A stretch of DNA of 48,168 bases. Origin: Solirubrobacteraceae bacterium. Lineage in GTDB: Bacteria; Actinomycetota; Thermoleophilia; Solirubrobacterales; Solirubrobacteraceae. Shown here in pieces: positions 20,152-28,600 of this stretch. The translations under genes were made by a program, and so were the position numbers. The notes below the pieces were generated by a model. The model searched no databases. It saw only the letters and a program-made list of their open reading frames with translations, and had not been told where the DNA came from. The stretch lies in NCBI GenBank assembly GCA_017882375.1, contig JADGPP010000017.1, positions 1 to 48,168 of the forward strand, read 5' to 3'. Each line of letters opens with the position of its first letter. Position 1 is the stretch's first letter.

Positions 20152-21873
20152 ATGACCGAACCTCCTTCCAGCGACCAGCCACCCTCCTCAGGGCCCGTGG
20201 TTTCGGGCGAGCAGCCCTCGCTCGGCGCCCTGCGCGAGGCCGTGCTGCAGGCCGCTGCGACGCTGCTGCGGGTGGCTGAGGGCGACGCGGCACCTCCGCC
20301 CGCGGGTGGACGCGGGGGCATCACGCTGGAGCGTCCGCCGCGCGCTGACTTCGGCGACTACTCGACCAACGCCGCGCTGTTGCTCGCCCCGCGCCTGAGC
20401 GCCTCGCCGCGCGAGGTGGCCGAGCGGCTGGGCGCGCAGCTCGCCGGCGATCTCGGAGCGAGCCTGCAGCGCTTCGAGGTCGCCGGGCCGGGGTTTCTCA
20501 ACCTGTTCCTCGCCGACGGCTGGCTGCGCACCGCGCTCGGCGGCGTGCTGGCTGCAGGTGACGCATATGGCGCCGGCGGCCGCGAGCCGGGCGAGCGCGT
20601 GATGGTGGAATTCGTTTCGGCCAACCCGACCGGGCCGATGCACGTCGGCCACGCGCGCAACGCCGCCTACGGCGACGCGCTCGCGCGGATGCTCGAATTC
20701 GCCGGCGAGCGCGTCGAGCGCGAGTACTACGTCAACGACGCCGGATCGCAGGTGCGCACGTTCGGCGAGTCGATCCGGGCGCTGGCGCGCGGCGAGCGCG
20801 CGCCGGAGAACGGCTACCAGGGCGACTACATCGCCGACCTCGCGGCGCGCATCGCGGACGCCGCGACCAGCGATCCGGCCGACGTCGGTCGCGCCGCCGT
20901 GGCGATGATGGTCGGCGAGATCCAGCGGTCGCTGACGGCGTTCGGCGTCAAGGAGTTCGACTACTGGGCGTACGAGAGCGCCCTGCACGAGGGTCAGCCG
21001 AGCCTCGTCGATCGTGCGCTTGCACGCCTGGCGGAGCTCGGGCACACCTACATGCAGGACGGCGCCCTGTGGCTGCGCAGCACTACATTCGGCGACGACA
21101 AGGATCGCGTGCTCGTGCGCTCCAGCGGCGAGTTCACCTACCTGGCCTCGGACGTGGCCTACCACGAGGAAAAGCGCGAGCGCGGCTTCGACCGCCTGGT
21201 CGATGTGTGGGGCGCCGACCACCACGGCTACGTGCTGCGCCTGAAGGCGGTCTACGCGGCGCTCGGTGGCGATCCGGACGACCTCGAGCTCTTGATCATG
21301 CAGCTCGTGCACCTCGTACGCTCGGGCGAGCGTGCGCAGATGTCAAAGCGCGCGGGGGAATTCGTTACGCTCGACGATCTGGTCAGCGAGATCGGAGTCG
21401 ACGCCGCGCGCTGGTACCTGCTCGCGCGTTCGCACGACACGACGGTCGACCTCGACCTCGACCTCGCGCGCAGCCAGTCTGCAGAGAACCCCGTGTACTA
21501 CGTGCAGTACGCGCACGCGCGGATCCTCTCGGTGCTCGCCAAGGCCGGCGAGGATCGCGCGAGCGCCGCCGGCGAGGATCCGGCAGGCGTCGCCGACCAG
21601 GAGCTGCATCCGTCAGAGCGGGCGCTGATCAAGCAGCTGCTGGACTTTCCCGTCGAGCTCGCCTCGGCGACCGCGCGCCGCGCGCCGCATCGGATCGCCG
21701 CCTACGCGCTCGAGCTCGCGCAGGGCTTCACGGCGTTCTACCGTGACTGCCGCGTGGTCGGCGCCGAGTCCGAGGCGATCGAGTCCCAGCGGATCGCCCT
21801 GTGCGTGGCGAGCAGGCGCACGATCGCGCGCTGCCTGGACCTGCTCGGGGTGAGCGCGCCCGAGCACATGTAG
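20152..21873 (+). CDS. argS: arginyl-tRNA synthetase
   Basis: Class I aminoacyl-tRNA synthetase of 573 residues that charges tRNA-Arg. The N-terminal additional domain (about 20-115) is followed by the HIGH-type motif HVGHARNA after SANPTGPM, the core Rossmann domain with VWGADHHGYVLRLKA, a KMSKS-type motif QMSKRAGEFV, and the helical DALR anticodon-binding domain ending in LLGVSAPEHM. Length and order are normal. A Ser/Pro-rich N-terminal stretch of about 20 residues precedes the conserved start. It is divergent from the DUF3467 gene and converges on ccmH with 7 bases between them. Confidence 0.97.
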   Translation: MTEPPSSDQPPSSGPVVSGEQPSLGALREAVLQAAATLLRVAEGDAAPPPAGGRGGITLERPPRADFGDYSTNAALLLAPRLSASPREVAERLGAQLAGDLGASLQRFEVAGPGFLNLFLADGWLRTALGGVLAAGDAYGAGGREPGERVMVEFVSANPTGPMHVGHARNAAYGDALARMLEFAGERVEREYYVNDAGSQVRTFGESIRALARGERAPENGYQGDYIADLAARIADAATSDPADVGRAAVAMMVGEIQRSLTAFGVKEFDYWAYESALHEGQPSLVDRALARLAELGHTYMQDGALWLRSTTFGDDKDRVLVRSSGEFTYLASDVAYHEEKRERGFDRLVDVWGADHHGYVLRLKAVYAALGGDPDDLELLIMQLVHLVRSGERAQMSKRAGEFVTLDDLVSEIGVDAARWYLLARSHDTTVDLDLDLARSQSAENPVYYVQYAHARILSVLAKAGEDRASAAGEDPAGVADQELHPSERALIKQLLDFPVELASATARRAPHRIAAYALELAQGFTAFYRDCRVVGAESEAIESQRIALCVASRRTIARCLDLLGVSAPEHM

Positions 21874-21880
21874 CGCGGCC

Positions 21881-22348
21881 TCAGTCGAAACGCTCGAGAT
21901 CCGCGTCCAGGCGCTGGGAGTCGGCGACGCTGAGCGCCGGCGCCGTCCCACGGCTCTGCGCCTGCGCTCGGGCGCGACGGCGCCAGCGCGGCAGCAGCAC
22001 GGCGAGCGCCCCCAGCAGCGCCAGGCACGCGGCGAGCGGCACCAGGTATGCCGCCGCGCCGAAGCCGTTGTCGCTCGGCAGCGCGAGCACCGCCGGCCCA
22101 TACTGGCCGACGAGTGCGTGCTTGATCTGCGCTTCGTCGGCGCCGTGGTCGATCAGGCCCTGGATGAACGCCCGCTCGCGGTCGGCCTGCGTCGACTCGG
22201 CGACGTTCAGCGGGATTTTGCACGTCACGCACATCACCTGACGCTCGATCGCCGGCAGCGACGCGCGCGGGACGGCTGCCCCTGCGCTCGCGCATGTCGC
22301 GAGCGCGGCGACGGCGATGCCCAGCGTGAGCGTGCGACGCGCGCTCAC
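21881..22348 (-). CDS. ccmH: cytochrome c maturation protein CcmH/CycL-like
   Basis: Membrane-anchored thiol-disulfide protein for cytochrome c assembly, 155 residues. It has a signal peptide (to about residue 25), the redox motif C40-V-T-C43 in a QVMCVTCKIPLN context as in CcmH/NrfF, and one membrane helix at about 98-119 followed by a basic tail. In the System I pathway CcmH keeps the apocytochrome CxxCH cysteines reduced for haem attachment. The GTG start overlaps the TlpA-like gene stop (GTGA), so the pair is co-translated. The frame stays open further upstream, but that part overlaps the other gene and is not used. Confidence 0.87.
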   Translation of the reverse strand: MSARRTLTLGIAVAALATCASAGAAVPRASLPAIERQVMCVTCKIPLNVAESTQADRERAFIQGLIDHGADEAQIKHALVGQYGPAVLALPSDNGFGAAAYLVPLAACLALLGALAVLLPRWRRRARAQAQSRGTAPALSVADSQRLDADLERFD

Positions 22349-22893
22349 GTGCTCTGTGCGAGGGCGATCGCGCGGTCGAGGAACGCTTGGTTGAGCTCGC
22401 CGCGGGAGATCGCGGCGATCCGCCCGTGGCGGTCGATCACGAAGCTCTCCGGCAGCTGGTCGGTGCCGTAGGAGTGGGCGAACGTGCCGTTGTTGTCGCG
22501 CAGGTTGGGGTACGTCAGGCGATAGTGGCGCACGAACGACTGCGAGTCCGGTGAGGCGTCGAGGTAGGTCACGCCGAGCACCGTGCCGCCGGCGCGCGAG
22601 AGCCGCGCCTGCGCGCGTTGCAGCAGCGGCGCCTCGACCTGGCACGGTTCGCACCACGAAGCCCAGAAGTTCAACACGACGACCTTCCCGCGGTAGGCGG
22701 CGAGCGTGCCCGCACCATGGCCGTCGAGCAGCGGCAGCGAGCTCGTCGCGTCGGGCGCCGCCGGGTGTTCGTCGCGCGCCACGCGCTCGTCGAGCGTGCG
22801 GCTGGCCGAGCGCGCCGTGACGCCGTAGACGAGCAGGCCGATCAAACCGGCGCCAGCCAGCGTCGCGAGGGTCGGCAGCAGGCGGCGTCTCAC
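22345..22893 (-). CDS. TlpA/CcmG-like thiol-disulfide oxidoreductase
   Basis: Membrane-tethered thioredoxin-fold protein of 182 residues. A single N-terminal hydrophobic helix (about 7-25) anchors it outside the membrane; the domain has the motif WASWC81-E-P-C84 and the ESFVIDRHGRI strand with the cis-Pro region before it. With the coupled CcmH gene it should supply reducing power for cytochrome c maturation. Other ccm genes usually found nearby (ccmF, ccmE) are absent here; upstream lies the tRNA-Gly gene and then accessory DNA. Confidence 0.88.
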   Translation of the reverse strand: MRRRLLPTLATLAGAGLIGLLVYGVTARSASRTLDERVARDEHPAAPDATSSLPLLDGHGAGTLAAYRGKVVVLNFWASWCEPCQVEAPLLQRAQARLSRAGGTVLGVTYLDASPDSQSFVRHYRLTYPNLRDNNGTFAHSYGTDQLPESFVIDRHGRIAAISRGELNQAFLDRAIALAQST

Positions 22894-22933
22894 TGCCTGA
22901 AGGGTAGAGGCGGTCGCGTACTATCTGCGCAGC

Positions 22934-23006
22934 GCGGCGGTAGCTCAGTTGGTAGAGCGCGAGCTTCCCAAGCTCGAGGTCGCGGGTTCGAGACCCGTTC
23001 GCCGCT
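22934..23006 (+). tRNA. tRNA-Gly (anticodon CCC)
   Basis: A complete cloverleaf can be folded: acceptor stem GCGGCGG with TCGCCGC and discriminator T, D arm GCTC/GAGC, anticodon stem CGAGC/GCTCG with loop TTCCCAA (anticodon CCC, reading GGG), and T arm with loop TTCGAGA. CCA is not encoded. It is the last backbone feature before a long accessory region, and tRNA genes are common integration targets. Confidence 0.95.
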
Positions 23007-23136
23007 TGAGACTCACAAGGACCCTGATGGCGCTGAATCTTCAGCAATAGCGCCATATCTGGGCCTTTCTAGTTTGGTTCGCCGTGGCCGCCCGAGCGGA
23101 CGAGCACGGTCAACTGAGGACATCCAGACTAGCAAT

Positions 23137-23157
23137 CTGCGGTGACCCTGCGGTGAC
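23137..23157 (+). repeat. tandem decamer repeat
   Basis: CTGCGGTGAC occurs twice with one base between copies, about 130 bases after the tRNA-Gly gene. Confidence 0.6.
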
Positions 23158-23413
23158 GGAATGGGGTGCCTGGCTCCACCACATCGCAGCGTGTGGGGTG
23201 CGTTTATTCGATCGGGGCGATCGCGGCGCCCAATCACCGTTCCCGTGCAGACCGAGAAGACCAGGCAGCGGCGCCGGGGTGCTCTCTCCAACATCGTGAG
23301 TCTGCGTCGGCCGCTGAAACGATCCCCGCGTAGACCTGAGGCGGCATCAAAGAGACCGCAGAAGGTGCGAAAACGGCTTAGCAAAGCCAACGTGAACCAT
23401 ACTCCCCGACTAG

Positions 23414-23441
23414 CGAGAGGCCCGTGTTTACGGGCCTCTCG
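23414..23441 (+). terminator. perfect 12-bp hairpin
   Basis: CGAGAGGCCCGT pairs with ACGGGCCTCTCG around the loop GTTT, followed by TGTGTTT. It resembles an intrinsic terminator in the non-coding stretch before the island. On the plus strand it would stop transcripts coming from the tRNA side and insulate the defence genes. Confidence 0.65.
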
Positions 23442-23471
23442 TGTGTTTCAGGCCAGTAACGAGACACCGCT

Positions 23472-23493
23472 GGGGTCCAATTTGGGGTCCAAT
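23472..23493 (+). repeat. direct repeat GGGGTCCAAT
   Basis: Two exact copies with a period of 12 bases, just after the hairpin. Function unknown. Confidence 0.55.
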
Positions 23494-23760
23494 GTTCCGA
23501 TCCGAGCGGCTAACAACGCGCTGGCCACGGGCGCCTACCCCGTCGAGCTCGAGGAGTCTTACTGCGCGTTCGCGCCCGGCGGCGCAAGTAGCTTCCGAGC
23601 CGCCGATATCGGCTTCGTCTTTGGGTCGGACCTTTGCTAACTGCCCAGTGCTGACGCGGCTTCGATAGCCCGTCCCATCGTTGTTCAGGTGCCGGCTCGT
23701 CGGCCGAAGTGCCAAGGTGGGCAAAGGACGAGACCGCGATGGACGAGAGGTGAGCCCGAC

Positions 23761-25551
23761 GTGTTGCAGATCGTTACCAAGATGTATTTCCGAGAGGGTG
23801 TGTCCCTGCACTCCACCGTCCATCGCGAGACGCTCTACACCAATCGCTTCTTCCTGCCGCTGGGCGTGGTCGTCCAGCTACCCGTCGGCGAGCTCGCCCC
23901 GTCTACCGGGACTATGCCGGTATCGACCGTGATGGTGTCAGTCACCGAGCACCTAGAGGCCGAGCACCCAGACGGCCGGTCGTCCGTGATCGTTGCGACA
24001 GGCGGGACCGACCTCGTAGACGCCCTGGCGGACGTGCTCTCTTTCGGTCTCAACGCCGTCTTCAGCCGCGATCACGACCTCGTCAGGAGCTTGGTCCCCA
24101 ACTCCCTCGAAGGCTCCAGCCGCTCGTCAGCGTCGAAGCTGTTCCGTCATACGTTCAGCCCGCACCGCTTCGTCCCGGACGTGGAACTCGAGGAGCTCCG
24201 ACGATTCATGTCGCAGCTCCTGGCCTTGAAGCGCAGTCATTTCGAGGCGGCCATGCGCGCCATCAGACGCATCGTACACGCGACGCAGCACGCGGTCGAT
24301 GACCCTACCCTCGCTTACGTCGACCTGGTTGCAGCCCTTGAGTCACTCAGCGAGGGTGCGAGCGTCCCGGCGCCGACCTGGGATCAGATGGACAGCCGTA
24401 AGCGCAAACTGATCGACACCGCTCTGGAGGGCGCGGACGCTGGTCTAAGCGCGAGCCTGCGCGAGGCCGTCATGGAAGGCGACCGGCTTGGTGCCAAGAG
24501 CAGGTTTGTCGCATTCGTGATGGACAGCGTCTCGCCCGATTACTTCAGAACTGAGGCCGTGGACACGGTGAGGCCGGTCCGAGGCGCAGATCTTGAGGGC
24601 GCGGTGAAGCTTGCCTACGACATCCGGTCGCGCAACGTGCACGTGCTCGAGGATTTGCCGCCAGAGGCGTGGGTCCTCGGCGACGGAGCTGACACGGTGT
24701 TGCCCCCAGCCAAGGGGATCATGCTCAGTCACGAGGGGCTCGCACGTCTGGCCCGGCACGTCGTCAGGAGCTATGTTGAGCGAGCGCCCGCCGAGACCGA
24801 TTTGACCTTCGACTGGCGCGCCAGCCTTCCGGGGAAAATACAAATGCGGCTCGCGCCCCAGTACTGGGTCTGGCAAGCCGAGGGCTTCGACCACAAGTCC
24901 GTCTCCCGGTATTTCTCGGGCTTTGTAGGACACCTGGTCGACACGCTCGCTGAACGCACCGAGGGCGTGACCAACATGCAAGCAGTGCTCGAGCGCATCG
25001 AGCAGCAGTTGCCCGGCATCGCGGATGGACCGGACAAGGCGCTCATGTTGGCGATCTACGCGTTGTGGCATAGCGTTCTCGCGCCGAGCGAGCATCGGCC
25101 GCAGGCAGCCAAGTTCCTCGCCAAGCATGAGCATCTCCTGCAGCGGCTCGAAGCGCCTTCATTTGTCGTCGGGCTCCTGACCGACCAGATGCCAGACTGG
25201 ACTGACGACCAACTGCATACGTTGGCGACCCAGCGCCGGGCAGAGCGGAAAAAACGCGGTCACCTAGAGCTACCGATCGGCTTCGACGCCGCTCTGCAAG
25301 TCATGGCTGCCGAGCGGTTGACGCAGGCCGGACGGGCCGACGAAGGGCGGCGCTTGGCGGGCTTCGCCGTCGAGGAGATGCCCGGCTACGAGCAGCTCAT
25401 CGCGTGGGAGGCGGCGCTGAACGGCGGACAGGCATCCGCACTTGACCTGCGCGCGCTGGTCCTGCAGACCGAGCCTGGCGCTGGAGCGGGGGAGGAGACG
25501 CCCTCCGAGGTCGCAGACGGGGAGGCTGCGCTCGACCCGGACGGGGAGTAG
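23761..25551 (+). CDS. HEPN-motif protein, candidate defence effector
   Basis: A 596-residue protein of uncertain family. The best clue is a single HEPN RNase-type motif R289-SRNV-H294 (Rx4H with a polar residue after the second Arg) in the context KLAYDIRSRNVHVLEDLP, as in Apea-like HEPN domains. The N-terminal part (about 5-110) is beta-rich; the middle and C-terminal parts are helical, and the last 40 residues are acidic. HEPN proteins of this kind cut RNA in abortive-infection and toxin systems. The GTG at 23761 is preferred since a GAGGTGAG site lies about 6 bases upstream; a GTG at 23689 is in frame. It is followed after 103 bases by a NACHT-type ATPase gene, a pairing that suggests an effector with a sensor. 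Activity and partnership are inferred. Confidence 0.7.
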   Translation: MLQIVTKMYFREGVSLHSTVHRETLYTNRFFLPLGVVVQLPVGELAPSTGTMPVSTVMVSVTEHLEAEHPDGRSSVIVATGGTDLVDALADVLSFGLNAVFSRDHDLVRSLVPNSLEGSSRSSASKLFRHTFSPHRFVPDVELEELRRFMSQLLALKRSHFEAAMRAIRRIVHATQHAVDDPTLAYVDLVAALESLSEGASVPAPTWDQMDSRKRKLIDTALEGADAGLSASLREAVMEGDRLGAKSRFVAFVMDSVSPDYFRTEAVDTVRPVRGADLEGAVKLAYDIRSRNVHVLEDLPPEAWVLGDGADTVLPPAKGIMLSHEGLARLARHVVRSYVERAPAETDLTFDWRASLPGKIQMRLAPQYWVWQAEGFDHKSVSRYFSGFVGHLVDTLAERTEGVTNMQAVLERIEQQLPGIADGPDKALMLAIYALWHSVLAPSEHRPQAAKFLAKHEHLLQRLEAPSFVVGLLTDQMPDWTDDQLHTLATQRRAERKKRGHLELPIGFDAALQVMAAERLTQAGRADEGRRLAGFAVEEMPGYEQLIAWEAALNGGQASALDLRALVLQTEPGAGAGEETPSEVADGEAALDPDGE

Positions 25552-25654
25552 TGGCAACCGTCCGGTCGTCGATCCGCGGCGCCGTCCATCATCAAAAGAT
25601 CGTCGTACACGCACCAAAAACCCCCGCTCCCCTTGATCTCGAACGTCGCGAGCG

Positions 25655-28600
25655 ATGACCGGTCACTTCTACGCCACGAGGTACTGGCTGCCCGACGGCG
25701 ACCCACTCGAGTTCAACGACCGCGGCTTTATGCCCGATCCATCCAGGAAATGGTCCGCGGCTTGGGTACCCAACGTACGCTCCTACGCACAGATCGATGA
25801 CAAAGCCTGCCTTGTGCTCATCGGAGAGCCGGGTCTCGGCAAGACAACAGCACTCGAGCGGGCGGCCGAGGATCTCAAAGACAAGCCTGGCGGTAGCAAG
25901 GACGAGGTTCTGTTTGTCGATCTGAGTGCGACCACAGAAGAGTCGGTGCTGCGCTCCCGTATCTTCGACTCCCCGGAGTGGCGGCGGTGGCAGGACGGTG
26001 AGCACCGGCTACACCTCTTCCTGGACACCCTCGACTTCGCGTTGCTGCGCGTCGAGACGATTGGCGAGCTTCTCCAGGAAGGGCTGTCGGAGGCACCGAC
26101 CGACAGGCTCGCGTTGCGCCTGGCGTGCCGGACCGCCGATCGCTACCGAACGCTGGAGGCCTGGCTACAGAGGCATTTCGGTGCCGGCCGTTTCGCGCAG
26201 TTCGGGTTGCTGCCGCTCACGCTCAGCGACGTTCACGACGCGGCAAAAGCACGACTAGATGACCCGGAGGCCTTCGTGCGCGCAGTCATCACCAAGGGCC
26301 TACAACCACTCGCGATGATCCCTGGCACTCTCAACATGCTTCTCGACATCGCGTACGAGCACGGTGAGCTGCCCGATTCACGCGCAGACGTCTACCAGCA
26401 GGGGTGCGAGCTGCTTTGCAGCGAGCCCGCCGAGCGTCGGAGCAGAAGCAACGTGACATCCCGCGCCCTCAGCTCAAGCAAGCGCTTCGGCGTTGCCCAG
26501 CGGATCGCGGGACAGATGATCCTGGGCGCGCAGGCAGCGATCTCGACCACCGGGAAAGCTCCGACTCCCGACGCGCTTGATGAAGCTGTCCTGGCCGGTG
26601 GCGAGGAGACTGACCGGCTGCTCGGCTCTCCGACGAGCTTCGAGGTCAATGAGCTCGCCGTGAAAGACACCCTCGGTTGCGGTCTGTTCGCTGGCATCGG
26701 CGACGGCCGACTGAACTTTCGCCACAAGACCTACGGCGAGTTCCTGTGCGGTCGATGGCTCGCCAACGGCGCCCTAACCCAAGAACAGGTCGACGATGTC
26801 ATCTTCAGTGATCTCGACGGTCGGATGAGAGTGATTCCGCAGCTCCGGGAGGTTGCGAGCTGGCTGGCTGCTCTGTCGAGCGACTTCGCCGAGCTGCTCT
26901 TGGCGCGCGAACCGGCGGTACTGGTGCGAGCGGACCCCGCTTCGGTCCCAGTCAACGACCGCGCCTCGATCGTCACCGCTCTGCTTGCCGCCATCGGCTG
27001 CTATGAACTCCAACGCTTCGACCTCCCCGTCCGCAACGCACTAACGCATCTCGATCACCCAGGGTTGGCGGACCAGCTCAGGGGCGTGCTAAAGGACAAC
27101 GGCCGCGACGTCGCGAGCCGCGAGACAGCAGCAGACATCGCAGGTGCTTGCAAGGTCAGCGCGCTAGAGCCCGACTTGGTGGCGCTCGCACTCGACAGCG
27201 ATACCCCGCAGGGCGTGCGTCACGCCGCACTGCACGCGCTCGGCGAGTTCGCGTCAGAAGACGCCCGGCGACAGCTAGTGGAGTTGGCGATTGCCTCGTC
27301 ACCCCAAGACATTGATGACGAGCTGAAGGGTGCAGCCCTGGCCGCGACATGGCCATCGGTGCTTGCCCTCAACGAGCTACTTCCGTCTCTGAGCCCACCA
27401 AAGCGGCTGAACCTCTACGGCTCCTACAAGCACTTCCTTCGTAACTTGCTCATCGCTGGTCTTGCCGACGATCAGCTAGCGCCAGTGTTGCGCTGGTCGG
27501 CGAAGCTGCCCATCGAACATGCTGCGACAGATGAGTTGTCAGACCTGCGCGAGCAGCTCCTGATTCGCGCCGCCGACCGCCTGGCGGACGAGGACACACT
27601 CAACGTGTTCGCGGACGTCGCGACCAAGCTTCTCGCCGAAAATGTCGAGCTCTTCTCGCGCCTAACACTTGAGGAACATCCCAAGCTTCTCCAGGACCAA
27701 GCGAACAGGCGCCGACTACTCTCGGCGATGCTCTCGCAGGACGCGCCAGACGATTCCGAGCGCTCGGTGGATGCCGCCGAATTGGTGATGAGCACGCCGT
27801 CGCTCGCGCCCCCCGAGGACGTCGAGTGGGCGGCCCAGCAACTCGCGACCCGCATCGGGACACCTGAGGAGGCCGCGTGGGCCGCGCTGCTCGAGGCCAT
27901 GCTCGTCAACGGTGCCAGCGACGAGACGATCTTCGACGCACGGCAACAAAGCCCCGTGCTCGCTCAGCTGACGCGCTACCGCTACGAGCCGGTTCTCATC
28001 AGCTCGCCAGAGGCCGACGCCATGCGTAACCGCCAACAGCGCATCGCCGAGATGGTCGAGCGTCGCGAGGAGATCCGGGCCCCAGGCTTCGATGTTCGCG
28101 CGAAGGTCGCAGAAGCGAAAACACTCTGGGAGGACGGCGACCTCGACGGGTTCTGGGTAGCGCTCGCCTGGATGGAGCAAGTGCAACGCCTCGGCGGGTT
28201 CCTGATCTCCGACCCGCGACGCCTTGCCGGATGGGATCTCGTTGACGAAGGCATCCACGCGTGGCTCACTGACGCCGCGCCGACCTACCTGCGTGACGCC
28301 GCGGTCGAGCCATCGCAGTGGTTTCACCAGCGTCGCGTGAACGAGCCGGCATGGGCGGGCTACCGGGCCCTCCACCTACTAGCCAGCACTGAGCAAGAGC
28401 TCTCCTTGATCAGCTGCGACATCATCGCGCGGTGGGCGCCCGTAATCGTCGGCTGGCCGTGGGGTGACATGAGCGACGACGAGTTCGACCGTTGGGCCAT
28501 CGTCAGGCTCGTGCACTGCGCCCCGGACGCCGCGGCCGCCTGGCTCAAGCAAGCCCTCCGCCGCGAACGCAACGAGGGACACGCCCTCGCCGTCCGTCGG

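Larger units (their letters stand above)
23007..23760. other. non-coding junction between tRNA-Gly and the defence island
   Basis: No convincing gene in about 750 bases. It holds two copies of CTGCGGTGAC (23137-23146 and 23148-23157), two copies of GGGGTCCAAT (23472-23481 and 23484-23493) and a perfect 12-bp hairpin at 23414-23441. Such paired short repeats beside a tRNA could be recombinase or arm-type binding sites at a former attachment junction, but no integrase gene and no repeated copy of the tRNA 3' end was found in the window. Confidence 0.5.

Noticed and set aside
22349-23056. Upstream extension of the ccmH frame
   Set aside because: It overlaps the TlpA-like gene and the tRNA; the GTG at 22348 coupled to the TlpA stop gives a proper signal peptide and normal length.
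23161-23640. 159-codon open frame after the tRNA
   Set aside because: Low-complexity Arg/Ser-rich product that reads through a perfect hairpin and repeats; no family similarity.
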